Assembly: GCF_006716645.1 (NCBI RefSeq)
Contig: NZ_VFPL01000002.1
Span: 372,001 to 436,000, forward strand
Source of the DNA: Arcticibacter tournemirensis
GTDB taxonomy: Bacteria; Bacteroidota; Bacteroidia; Sphingobacteriales; Sphingobacteriaceae
Reading direction: 5' to 3'
DNA: 64,000 nucleotides
Below the pieces are notes generated by a model. That model was not told the DNA's origin, ran no database searches, and saw only the letters and a program-made list of their open reading frames with translations. Within the stretch, counting starts at the first letter, position 1, and every line of letters starts with the position of its first letter. The translations under genes were made by a program, and so were the position numbers. Positions 26,887 through 35,749 of this stretch are shown here, piece by piece.

Positions 26887-28088
26887 AAACTAGATGACCT
26901 CCACACACTTCTATTCAGCAACCCATACATAAATAAAACATTCATAAATAATGAATACCTTAGATCCTGACTACTTAATATCATCAAAAATGCAATTAAA
27001 ACTATAACGTTTAAGCCCGTAGCCCGACCTATTCGTCGAGACAGTTGTAACATTGAGTACATCAATAAAGCTCCATAAAACAGTCCAAAAATCGCAAAAG
27101 TATTAACAATTGTATTAGTGGAGGCACTCGCAGGATCTATGTATATATTAAACAATTTCATTGAATAAACTGAATAGAGCGTAACAAAGTTAGTAAGGCC
27201 CACCCCAGCTAAAGGATTATTTACAAAAATTTCAAGGGGTATAATAAATGAGGAGAGCCGTGCTATAGTGCTAAAGTAGTCAGATGAATCAGGACTGAGT
27301 TTTGAAAAAAATTGATTTGATATACCCGGTACTAATATAAGTACCCCTGCTACCAGCGATAGAAAGACCAATATTGATATATAATTCCTCATTTTATTCT
27401 CTTTAAACATAAAACCCATAGCAACCACCGCAAAAACAAATATACCAGAGGTGGAAAAGGTGGTAATTAGGGCCGCAGAACAAGCAGTTAAGCGCTTTCT
27501 ATCAGGCCTTTCCTTTAAAAAAAACTCTATAATTAAGCCAAATAAAAGATATATAGTATATACTCCCGGTTCTCTAAAGATACTTGTATTTCTAAAAACC
27601 GTAGTTTCCTTAAATACGGAACACAAAAAAAGATTAATAAACTCCGTCCCGCCAAAATTAACAGTTGTTGGAAATACCATTAAAAGACCTGGAGAAATTA
27701 GGGATATGACAAAGACTATTAAAGAAATAACCGATAAGAAATATATAATAAGACTATAATAAGTAATAAATCGCCCAAATTCCAGATATTTAACAATCAA
27801 CATAGCGAAAAGTACTGTTAACAATTGTAGCAAATACCCGGGTCTAAAATCAATATTGATTACAACAGTGGTTAAAAATGATGACAATAACAAGCCTATC
27901 GAGATCAGTTCTTTTCTAGAATATAGAACCACTCGTCTTCTACAATTTAAAAGGGCAAATAAAAATATTGAAAGAATAACATAAACAATATAGCGAAAAA
28001 CAATAAAAGCTTGATTCCGATTTGTGCCAAAAGTCACAGTATCATCGGAAATAAAGAAAATAGTGAGAAGTATACAAGACGCAATCAT
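26883..28088 (-). CDS. O-antigen/capsule polymerase (Wzy-like)
   Basis: Very hydrophobic, about 11-12 membrane segments and one larger periplasmic loop (about residues 140-200), the usual Wzy layout; Wzy proteins share little sequence, so the call rests on topology and its place beside wzx, wzz and wza. I start at ATG 28088 (401 residues, first helix MIASCILLTIFF). The frame is open to a TTG at 28166; the extra 26 codons contain a perfect 15-base tandem duplication (28096-28125), each copy with GGAAAAGTG, a possible ribosome site plus GTG start. The true start is thus uncertain. Base content is extremely AT-rich. Confidence 0.75.
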   Translation of the reverse strand: MIASCILLTIFFISDDTVTFGTNRNQAFIVFRYIVYVILSIFLFALLNCRRRVVLYSRKELISIGLLLSSFLTTVVINIDFRPGYLLQLLTVLFAMLIVKYLEFGRFITYYSLIIYFLSVISLIVFVISLISPGLLMVFPTTVNFGGTEFINLFLCSVFKETTVFRNTSIFREPGVYTIYLLFGLIIEFFLKERPDRKRLTACSAALITTFSTSGIFVFAVVAMGFMFKENKMRNYISILVFLSLVAGVLILVPGISNQFFSKLSPDSSDYFSTIARLSSFIIPLEIFVNNPLAGVGLTNFVTLYSVYSMKLFNIYIDPASASTNTIVNTFAIFGLFYGALLMYSMLQLSRRIGRATGLNVIVLIAFLMILSSQDLRYSLFMNVLFMYGLLNRSVWRSSSL

Positions 28089-28095
28089 CGTATCC

Positions 28096-28125
28096 GTGGA
28101 CACTTTTCCTGTGGACACTTTTCCT
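28096..28125 (-). repeat. 15-base perfect tandem duplication at the wzy start region
   Basis: Two adjacent identical 15-base copies (28096-28110 and 28111-28125). The length is a multiple of three, so the frame is kept. Each copy carries GGAAAAGTG on the coding strand. Confidence 0.9.
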
Positions 28126-28204
28126 ATTGATATAGAGGCTAATGGATATGCCGATATTCTTTTCAAGATACAAATCTATTGTTCCCTGTGACGCTGAATC
28201 ACAG

Positions 28205-29266
28205 CTAACATTGCTTCAATAAATCTATATATTCACTTAATAACCCCACGTCTTTCCATGATTTCTCCGTAACCGGAAAAACTCCGATATTACCGTTTCT
28301 ATTTTTAATTTTTTCAACCAACTGTGTAATATGAAAGAACTCGTTTTCCGGTATCTCATCTAATAAATGTGACTCTAAAATATACATACCACTATTTATT
28401 TTGAATGTCAACTCCGGCTTCTCCTTTAAATCTATCAATTTGCCATTCTCCCCTGTTTTAATAATCCCATAAGGAATTGGATAATGTTTCAATGCAGCGA
28501 TAATAGTAATTTCATTCCCGCAGTTCTTATGATAATCCAAAATTTCAGAATAGTCTTGGTCTATCAATATATCACAATTACTTACGACAAAAGTTTGATC
28601 AATCTTACCTTTTAATAAGGTCAAGCTACCGGCAGTTCCTAATGGTTTCTCCTCTTTAAAGAATTCCAAGGAATAAGGCAAATTCTGGCTTCTCAAATAA
28701 TACTCTATCAGGTCCGCTTTATAATTAACAGAGATAAAAAACTGATCACAACCATGTTTTCCAAATCGGTCAAAGATCTCTTCTAATATTGTTTTTTTAC
28801 CTATAGGCAGAAGCGGCTTAGGTAAAACATTCGTCAATGGTTTCAACCGCGTACCGAATCCACCCGCCATTATAACGATTGGCAATTTAAATTGCTTAAC
28901 AGGAGCATCTTCAAAAGATCCAAATAGGTCCTCCCAAAAATGTACTTCCAAAAGCTCTCCCCCGTCAGTGACAACAGGCATAAATTCGGCTCTAATCGAA
29001 AGCATTAATTTTTTTACATCTTCTATCGAAGTGTTAGGTTTAACGGAAATATAGTCTTTTCTAATTATTTTATGTATCGGAGTACCTAGATCTACACTAC
29101 TAATTATTGATCTTTGTAAATCTCCAATTGACAGCAATCCGAGATACTTATTTTGGTCGAAAACAAGGAGAAGTTTTTTCCTTATCTCATCCATTTTTTT
29201 TAAAGAAAACAAGAGAGTACTGTTAGATGAGATTACTATATCTTTTAACGATTCCGATACTTCCAT
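28205..29266 (-). CDS. CBS-domain nucleotidyltransferase (PtmE-like sugar-1-phosphate guanylyltransferase)
   Basis: 353 residues: two N-terminal CBS domains (about 1-115) joined to a sugar-1-phosphate nucleotidyltransferase domain (about 125-353) with the signature MAGGFGTRLKPLTNVLPKPLLP. The same architecture occurs in PtmE, which makes GDP-glucosamine in legionaminic acid synthesis, so a GDP-activated amino sugar is plausible. It lies with an acetyltransferase, an aminotransferase and a LegB-like dehydratase upstream. The nucleotide and sugar are inferred; a mannose-1-phosphate guanylyltransferase is an alternative. Confidence 0.8.
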   Translation of the reverse strand: MEVSESLKDIVISSNSTLLFSLKKMDEIRKKLLLVFDQNKYLGLLSIGDLQRSIISSVDLGTPIHKIIRKDYISVKPNTSIEDVKKLMLSIRAEFMPVVTDGGELLEVHFWEDLFGSFEDAPVKQFKLPIVIMAGGFGTRLKPLTNVLPKPLLPIGKKTILEEIFDRFGKHGCDQFFISVNYKADLIEYYLRSQNLPYSLEFFKEEKPLGTAGSLTLLKGKIDQTFVVSNCDILIDQDYSEILDYHKNCGNEITIIAALKHYPIPYGIIKTGENGKLIDLKEKPELTFKINSGMYILESHLLDEIPENEFFHITQLVEKIKNRNGNIGVFPVTEKSWKDVGLLSEYIDLLKQC

Positions 29267-29324
29267 TATTAAATTTATTGTATTACATTACATTTGATCA
29301 GAGGTATTTAACAACCGAGCAATC

Positions 29325-29939
29325 CTATTGTCTTTTTCTTGCTGGCAAACCAATGAAAACACCAGGAACATCAATATCTTTAGTAACAACCGCTCCAGCT
29401 CCAATAATAACGTTGTTACAGATAGAAACATTGGGCAATATTGTGGAATTTGAGCCTATATAGCAAGATTCACCAACGTTAACATTTCCCAAGACCACAG
29501 CGTTAGGTGCTACTGTACTATACTTACCGATAACAGTGTCGTGCATAATATTACAGCTAGTATTTAGTTTAACAAAATCAGCTATTCTTGCCTGAGCAGA
29601 TATATTAACCCCAGACTGAGCTATTACCCCTTTCCCTAACTCCGCACTTTTAGAAATTCTACATTCTTTAGCTATTAATGTTGTAAAATGGTAGCCATAA
29701 TGTGTATAAGCCGCACTCAATTTCATTCTCACCGAAGGCTGATCTGGCGTTATAACAAGGGGGGTCTGTTTAAATTCTTCAGATAAGCTATCAGCATTCA
29801 TATCAGTTGCTAGAACAGGATACCCCCGGTATTCTCCGTTCTTCCTATTATCTATCAAGCCAAGGATTTTTATATTCAAATCTTCAGCCATTTCAATAAT
29901 TTCATGAAAGGCACCTATTAGTATTATCTCTTTTATCAT
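29325..29939 (-). CDS. NeuD/PglD-family sugar O- or N-acetyltransferase
   Basis: 204 residues with the two-part PglD build: an N-terminal Rossmann-like segment (IKEIILIGAFHEIIEMAEDLN, here without the full glycine motif) and a left-handed beta-helix of hexapeptide repeats (AELGKGVIAQSGVNISAQA, VAPNAVVLGNVNVGESCYIG) ending in GAGAVVTKDIDVPGVFIGLPA. It overlaps the aminotransferase start by four bases, as expected for an enzyme acetylating the 4-amino group that partner installs. Confidence 0.85.
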   Translation of the reverse strand: MIKEIILIGAFHEIIEMAEDLNIKILGLIDNRKNGEYRGYPVLATDMNADSLSEEFKQTPLVITPDQPSVRMKLSAAYTHYGYHFTTLIAKECRISKSAELGKGVIAQSGVNISAQARIADFVKLNTSCNIMHDTVIGKYSTVAPNAVVLGNVNVGESCYIGSNSTILPNVSICNNVIIGAGAVVTKDIDVPGVFIGLPARKRQ

Positions 29940-31060
29940 AAAATCTCTTTAAGAGTCGTAGTAATAAAACTAACCTCGTCTTTACTCAACTTAGAGTACA
30001 TAGGCAAGGTAATAATACTATCTGCTACATATTCTGTTATAGAAAGCTTAGTATAAAAATCCTTATAAATAGAAAATTTGTGAACCGAGGGATAATGAAC
30101 GCTAGTTTGAATTCCTTTTTGAGATAACTGTTCGCGTATCATATTTCTTTTTTTAAAGTTCGAGTCTTTTAAGACGATAGGAAAAATGTAGTTTGATGAA
30201 AATTCTTTATTATCTTTAAAAGGTATTATAATACTTTCAACTGCACTTAATTGAGACACATACTCGTGCCGTATCTGTTCTCTTTTTGTTAAGTCTTCCT
30301 TGATCTTCTGCAATTGAATTATTCCGATTGCAGCTCTCAAATCATCCATACGATAGTTAAACCCTAATTCTATAACGTCGTATTCAGAAGAGTGACCTTT
30401 GGCTCTCTCGTATGACATTGAAGTCATACCATGAGAACGTAGCAACTTTGCTTCGTTATAGTATTCACTAGAGTTTGTTACTAACATGCCTCCTTCTCCT
30501 GTGCTAATGTTTTTATTAGAAAAAAAGCTAAAACATCCTATATCTCCAATAGTTCCTAGCTTCTTTCCATTAAACTCAGACAAAGGTGCATGACATGCAT
30601 CTTCTACAATCTTTAAGTTATGCTTTCTGGCGAGGCCCATTATTGGATTCATATTGCATGCAAACCCACCATAGTGCATTACGATTATGGCTTTCGTTCT
30701 ATCTGTTATTTTTCTTTCAATATCCTCTGGAGATATAGTCAAATTTTCAAGACTGCTTATATCTGCAAATACAGGAATGGCATTGCAATATCTTATAGCG
30801 TTCACAGTGGCCACAAAAGTGAGCGCAGGACAAATAATTTCATCATTACTTTTGATGCCTATTAACTTTAAGGCTAAGTGCAGTGCAACAGTGCAATTTG
30901 CTACAGCGACTGCATGTTCCACATTTAATAATTTCGCAAACCGTTCCTCGAACTCTATAGTTTTCGGTCCCGTCGATATCCACTTTGAACGAAGAACATC
31001 TATCACTGCCTGCTCTTCCCGGCTATCAAAGTTCAAATCAAAAAGCGGTATTTTATACAT
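29936..31060 (-). CDS. DegT/DnrJ/EryC1 family sugar aminotransferase
   Basis: PLP-dependent aminotransferase that adds an amino group to a nucleotide 4-keto (or 3-keto) sugar, 374 residues. SKWISTGPKTIEFEERFAKL begins the fold; EDACHAP holds the PLP-binding aspartate and FSFFSNKNISTGEGG the Schiff-base lysine. It overlaps its neighbours by 4 and 8 bases, and the LegB-like dehydratase in the operon could supply the 4-keto substrate. Product inferred as a 4-amino-4,6-dideoxy sugar. Confidence 0.88.
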   Translation of the reverse strand: MYKIPLFDLNFDSREEQAVIDVLRSKWISTGPKTIEFEERFAKLLNVEHAVAVANCTVALHLALKLIGIKSNDEIICPALTFVATVNAIRYCNAIPVFADISSLENLTISPEDIERKITDRTKAIIVMHYGGFACNMNPIMGLARKHNLKIVEDACHAPLSEFNGKKLGTIGDIGCFSFFSNKNISTGEGGMLVTNSSEYYNEAKLLRSHGMTSMSYERAKGHSSEYDVIELGFNYRMDDLRAAIGIIQLQKIKEDLTKREQIRHEYVSQLSAVESIIIPFKDNKEFSSNYIFPIVLKDSNFKKRNMIREQLSQKGIQTSVHYPSVHKFSIYKDFYTKLSITEYVADSIITLPMYSKLSKDEVSFITTTLKEIL

Positions 31061-32282
31061 TATTTTTAAGCTTAATTTCTCTGTTCAAAATATCCTTATA
31101 GGCATTAATAAGTTTATCACAATTATTCTCTATACTAAATTCACTCATACCATAATCAAATGCCTTATTAGTCAAATCTTCAAAGTATCTTTCATCTGTC
31201 AATAGCTTACTCACATGCGTTGTCATTTGCTTAATATCTCCTGGGTTGGCAAGCAAAATCCTTTCATCAGCTTTGTTAAATTCGGGGATACTACCTGTAG
31301 AATAGGCTACAACCGCTAATTTTAGACAAACGCCCTCACGTAACACTGTTGGAAACCGGTCATTATAAGTTGGAATTACGAGAATTCTAGATCTTAGTAC
31401 CTCTGCGTATAAATCGTCACTGCTTCGTATAAATCCTTTTATGGTGATATTTCTTTCACAACCTAACTCCACTATTCGCTCCTTCAGACGTTTTAAGTAC
31501 TCCGCTTCTACCGGGCCAATAATGCTAGTCCGTAAATCGGGAAAGTCTACTTTAAGGTTTCGGACTAAAAGCAAAAAGTCCTCTGCTCCCTTCTCTTTAG
31601 TAATTCGCCCCCAATATAACAAATCAGCTTCCTTATCGGTCGTTAACTTCGCTAAGCCATGAATGTTAGACCCGTTTGGATAATAATATTTGTAGAAATT
31701 GAATGCCTCAGTCTTGATCTTTTCAATTAAGCGCATTGAATCCGGGTCGCCTCCAAAATATCGGCACTCGTTTATAATTTTCGCTTCAGTGTTAATACGG
31801 TGCTTTTTATAACGACCCTTTTTTTCGCATTCCAGACTTACGAATCCCTGTATTGTAACAAGGACCGGGTACTTTTGACAAACATCCAGTACAGAAGAGC
31901 TATAATAGGAATTTTCCGCACCTTGTAAATTAATTAAGCGAGGCTTAATCCGATCTATCAGCTTTTTAATCTTTCTTCTATTAAAATAAAAATTCGTGTA
32001 TAAATCCAGGTTAAAGAAAGCTGGCCAATTTCTGTTTACTACGGGAATACCAATTGAAAAAAAATGATAAAAAATGCCATCGATCTCAAAGTTAGCGTCT
32101 CTCTTCAGATACAGATGAGGCGAAATTACATGAATCTCATATTCGGTATAGTTTTTCAACCCCTCTAATAGGTTCGGAATCCAAGCTGCATAAAAGTCGG
32201 TCTTCTTCCATAGTGTTAACTTACTCTGAACCTCTGGGCTGCTGAAATGGCAAATAACTACGACCTTTATCTTATTATTCAT
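31053..32282 (-). CDS. GT4-family glycosyltransferase
   Basis: GT-B glycosyltransferase, 409 residues from ATG 32282 (an ATG at 32306 would add eight residues and lengthen the overlap with wzx to 32 bases). Donor-site features are LLYWGRITKEKGAEDFLLL, FIRSSDDLYAEVLRS and the EX7E-like RFPTVLREGVCLKLAVVAYSTG. It overlaps the next gene by 8 bases. One of four GT4 enzymes in the operon; sugar unknown. Confidence 0.85.
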   Translation of the reverse strand: MNNKIKVVVICHFSSPEVQSKLTLWKKTDFYAAWIPNLLEGLKNYTEYEIHVISPHLYLKRDANFEIDGIFYHFFSIGIPVVNRNWPAFFNLDLYTNFYFNRRKIKKLIDRIKPRLINLQGAENSYYSSSVLDVCQKYPVLVTIQGFVSLECEKKGRYKKHRINTEAKIINECRYFGGDPDSMRLIEKIKTEAFNFYKYYYPNGSNIHGLAKLTTDKEADLLYWGRITKEKGAEDFLLLVRNLKVDFPDLRTSIIGPVEAEYLKRLKERIVELGCERNITIKGFIRSSDDLYAEVLRSRILVIPTYNDRFPTVLREGVCLKLAVVAYSTGSIPEFNKADERILLANPGDIKQMTTHVSKLLTDERYFEDLTNKAFDYGMSEFSIENNCDKLINAYKDILNREIKLKNNV

Positions 32283-33633
32283 TCCAAATTCCCTCTGCTC
32301 TTTCATTTATAATTTTTTTCACCTGCATCGGCTGAAAATAAAGAGAAACTGCATTCAACGCGCATGTAGCAAGAATAATTCCTGCGCTATTATTCAGCCA
32401 CTTAGCAAAAAAATACGCAATAGGTATAAAAAAAACCAATGTCAAAAAGACGATATAGATGCTCAATTTTATCTTTCCTATTCCATTTATAAAGCTGGTA
32501 TATGGAGATAGACAAACACTTATCATTGCGAAACAGGCCATTGATAGAGACAGCGGAAGGGGAAGCTCTATTCGATCTCCCACCCATAGTCTGAACACAT
32601 ACGGCCCTAACAATATCATAATGACAATTGCTATTGAAAATAATATTGACAGTTGATTCAGCCTCTTAAGTGTACTTCTTAACCATACGAAATCCTGCTT
32701 AATATACGCATCAGTAACTGCGCTCCAAATCGGCGCTATAACAATGCCATATGTAATAATCGGTAGTTGATAATACGTTAGTGCTGTATTATAAATTACA
32801 ACTTCCGATGGCTCAAATAGATGTGAAATAATTATATTCCCGCTTGAAAACAGTAAAATAGCAGCAACTTGAAGAATAAAAAACTTTAAGCCTAAGTTTA
32901 AAAGACTCCTGGCCCTACGGAGACTAATAAACTGCCAATTAGGTTTTAAAAATTTGTATTTGCCAGAAAAAGCATAAATTGTAGCTGCAATAAGAACCAC
33001 CAACGGGGCTCCTACTAATATTATTCCGAGTGTCAATAGATCACTCTTAATTGTAAATTTGTATAATAAAGCGACTATTATAAAGGATAGAACACTGCCG
33101 AATGTCGTAAGAGCATTATTGACTGACGGTCTTTGATCCGCTATATAAATAACCCCAGTAAGTTGGAAGATAAATCGCAAAAGAAACAAGCTCAATACCA
33201 CGCTTGTCAAGCTATACAACTCGTCTTGATTAATAATATTTGCATTTAAAATATATTGCCAATTTATGTATGGATTAATTACCTGAAATAGAAGAATTAT
33301 AACACAAAAAATTACCGAAATTATTGCATAAGTTGTACTGACATATTCTCTGGCAAGCTCTCTATTACTTTCCGATAGAGCCCGAGTCAGCTTGTTTCTC
33401 ATACCGTTACCTATACCAATATCAAAAAAGCTAAACCATGCAAAAATAGAAGATAATGTCAGCCAAACTCCATACCGCTCTTTATCTACATAATCAATTA
33501 AAAGAGGAACAAGCAAAATTCCGACGATCACACTAACGATCTTTATAAAAAAAGATAATACTATTTCCCTCTTTATAGAATATGTTCTATATGAGCTATT
33601 TGCACTCTTTAAAAAAAACTTAAAGAAAAACAT
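32275..33633 (-). CDS. wzx: Wzx-type flippase (polysaccharide biosynthesis protein)
   Basis: 452 residues, about 12-14 membrane helices of the MATE/MOP superfamily. N-terminal YSIKREIVLSFFIKIVSVIVGILLVPLLIDYVDKERYGVWLTLSSI is typical of PST exporters (quoted in part by position: residues 17-62). It moves the lipid-linked repeat unit across the inner membrane for Wzy. It begins 7 bases after the dehydratase gene and overlaps the next glycosyltransferase. Confidence 0.9.
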   Translation of the reverse strand: MFFFKFFLKSANSSYRTYSIKREIVLSFFIKIVSVIVGILLVPLLIDYVDKERYGVWLTLSSIFAWFSFFDIGIGNGMRNKLTRALSESNRELAREYVSTTYAIISVIFCVIILLFQVINPYINWQYILNANIINQDELYSLTSVVLSLFLLRFIFQLTGVIYIADQRPSVNNALTTFGSVLSFIIVALLYKFTIKSDLLTLGIILVGAPLVVLIAATIYAFSGKYKFLKPNWQFISLRRARSLLNLGLKFFILQVAAILLFSSGNIIISHLFEPSEVVIYNTALTYYQLPIITYGIVIAPIWSAVTDAYIKQDFVWLRSTLKRLNQLSILFSIAIVIMILLGPYVFRLWVGDRIELPLPLSLSMACFAMISVCLSPYTSFINGIGKIKLSIYIVFLTLVFFIPIAYFFAKWLNNSAGIILATCALNAVSLYFQPMQVKKIINERAEGIWNE

Positions 33634-33640
33634 TTTAACT

Positions 33641-34639
33641 CTAAATATTATATATATCTGTCTTATACTGCCTCAAGTTTTCATCAACCTTAAACCATTC
33701 TATGGTTTCAAGCAAACCTTTCGACAACGTATATAATGGCTTCCAGTTGGTATTATCTACAATATTCTTATTTGAACCATAAAGCCTAAACACCTCCGAT
33801 TTCTCCGGTCTACTTCTTTGTATATCAGTGATTATTCTTGCATCCGGATTAATTTGTAAAATGATTTTATCGGCTAAATCACCAATAGAAATTTCTGACT
33901 CAGTGGCAATATTGCAGTCACGCCCTATTAAACCAGCCGACTTGGCAATCTCAACAAAACCAGATACAGTATCTTTGACGAACAATAAATCTCTTGTCGG
34001 GTTTAAGTCACCTAACTTAATTTCAGTCTTCCCACTTAATAACTGCGTGATAATAGTAGGTATTACAGCTCGCGCTGACTGGCGAGGTCCGTATGTATTA
34101 AAAGGTCTTACTATAGTAACGGGCAAGTCAAAGCTACGATAAAAAGACTCGGCGAGACAATCTGCTGCAATTTTTGAGGCAGAATAAGGGGATTGAGCTT
34201 GTCTAGGGTGTCTCTCGTCTATTGGAACATAGCAAGCTGTACCATAAACCTCAGACGTTGATGTTACTATAACTCTTTCGACGTTAAGCTCTCTAGAAGC
34301 TTGAAGTATATTTAACGTTCCCTTTACATTAGTGTCAATGTATGAGTCAGGGGAATGATAGCTAAAAGGAATAGCAATCAAGGCAGCGAGATGAAACACA
34401 ACGTCAACATCTTTAACTGCCCTTCTCACCCCATTAGGATCACGAATATCTCCAGCAAATATTTCCATTTGATCTGTAGACTTTTTCGATAAAGAGTCTA
34501 GCCATCCCCAACTATTAAAAGAATTGTAATATACAAACGCCTTAACAAAAGCGCCTTCTTGAAGTAAACCTTCAACCAAATGGCTTCCAATGAACCCATC
34601 AGCGCCCGTTACCAATACTCTCTTCCCTTTTAGTTCCAT
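33641..34639 (-). CDS. LegB-like NAD-dependent 4,6-dehydratase
   Basis: Extended SDR, 332 residues, converting an NDP-HexNAc to its 4-keto-6-deoxy form. VLVTGADGFIGSHLVEGLL binds NAD; STSEVYGTA and YSASKIAAD hold the catalytic Thr/Ser, Tyr and Lys; FNTYGPRQSARAVIPTIITQ lines the sugar site. The long match to the LegB group (NSFNSWGWLDS, LGDLNPTRDLLFV) is stronger than to RmlB or GalE. With the PtmE-like, DegT and NeuD-like genes it could make a GDP- or UDP-linked diamino sugar. It overlaps wzz by one base. Confidence 0.87.
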   Translation of the reverse strand: MELKGKRVLVTGADGFIGSHLVEGLLQEGAFVKAFVYYNSFNSWGWLDSLSKKSTDQMEIFAGDIRDPNGVRRAVKDVDVVFHLAALIAIPFSYHSPDSYIDTNVKGTLNILQASRELNVERVIVTSTSEVYGTACYVPIDERHPRQAQSPYSASKIAADCLAESFYRSFDLPVTIVRPFNTYGPRQSARAVIPTIITQLLSGKTEIKLGDLNPTRDLLFVKDTVSGFVEIAKSAGLIGRDCNIATESEISIGDLADKIILQINPDARIITDIQRSRPEKSEVFRLYGSNKNIVDNTNWKPLYTLSKGLLETIEWFKVDENLRQYKTDIYNI

Positions 34640-35724
34640 TATTCTAATATCTTTCGATAGGCTTTATTGAACAAAAAGCCTATAACTGTGAGAAAACTAA
34701 ATAAAAATCCACCCAGCGCGATTCCTTTCGCCTTTCCCGTTCTATCTTTCTCCAGTGGCAAAACAGCGCGATCAACAACCTGAATCAAAGGCGTTTCCTT
34801 TCTTAAAGAAATTTTTGCAATCTCCAAATTCTTGACCACTTCTCCATAAACAGCTGAACTTGCCTGTACATCAACCTGCCTCCTCTGAGACGGTGCTCTT
34901 AGAATTTGCATCGCAGCATTTGCATTGGGGTTGGCGTCGATAGCTGCTGCTGCACCTCCGATAGACAAGTTTAATACATGGCGCACACTATCCGCCTGTT
35001 TCTGGAGAATTTGCAGGTTTTCCAAAGATCGTTTAGTTTTTGTCTGAATATAAAAGTCATTGACGTTTTCAACAATCTTATCGGTAAACTCCTTAGCAAA
35101 TAATTCATCCTTGGATTTCACCTTTACACTAATTATACTCAGCTTCTTATCAGGTTTACTGACGGTTAAATAGTTTTTTTTTATGTCATTGACAATAATG
35201 CCCATGACGCTATCATTCTGTAAATTAAATTGATCTTTAGGAATATCAAATGAAATTTCCATGAGTTCGCGCTTTTCAGCCCATTCTTGCTTCAGGCCGT
35301 TAGCTTCAATATATCGGTTAATTAATAACCCCTGCTTGTCGTTGAAATTACCTTTAGACAAGAGTGTCTTCTGAATCATTGAGCGGGATTTATACAACTC
35401 TATAATGTTGTCCCCCTGGAATATACCGCTACTGCCGGCGCCGCCCAGATCAATGCCAACCATAGATGCTATCCCCGCATATTGCCCTAAACCACCGCCG
35501 TTTCCTTGCTCTTCCAGAACAAATGTACATTCAGCGGTATAAACCGGCTTTTTAAGATAGGCATATAAAAAACCTAAAAGCCCGCCTATCGCACCTGCAA
35601 GGACAATAACTCTCCACCTAGACAGCAGATATCTATACCACTCCTTGAGTTTTAGAATCAACTCCTTTAAAGAAATCTCATCATCCTGAGCCTGCCGGTC
35701 TGGTTTATTAACTGTAGTATTCAA
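34639..35724 (-). CDS. Wzz-type chain-length determinant protein
   Basis: 361-residue inner-membrane co-polymerase with one helix after RYLLSRWRVIVLAGAIGGLLG (about 34-58), a periplasmic coiled-coil domain, and a second helix near the C-terminus (GIALGGFLFSFLTVIGFLF). No tyrosine-kinase domain is attached, unlike Wzc. The only possible start is TTG at 35724: an in-frame TAA stands four codons upstream and there is no early ATG. It follows wza by 25 bases. Confidence 0.88.
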   Translation of the reverse strand: MNTTVNKPDRQAQDDEISLKELILKLKEWYRYLLSRWRVIVLAGAIGGLLGFLYAYLKKPVYTAECTFVLEEQGNGGGLGQYAGIASMVGIDLGGAGSSGIFQGDNIIELYKSRSMIQKTLLSKGNFNDKQGLLINRYIEANGLKQEWAEKRELMEISFDIPKDQFNLQNDSVMGIIVNDIKKNYLTVSKPDKKLSIISVKVKSKDELFAKEFTDKIVENVNDFYIQTKTKRSLENLQILQKQADSVRHVLNLSIGGAAAAIDANPNANAAMQILRAPSQRRQVDVQASSAVYGEVVKNLEIAKISLRKETPLIQVVDRAVLPLEKDRTGKAKGIALGGFLFSFLTVIGFLFNKAYRKILE

Positions 35725-35749
35725 TTCTTTCGTTTAATAAATACACTTT

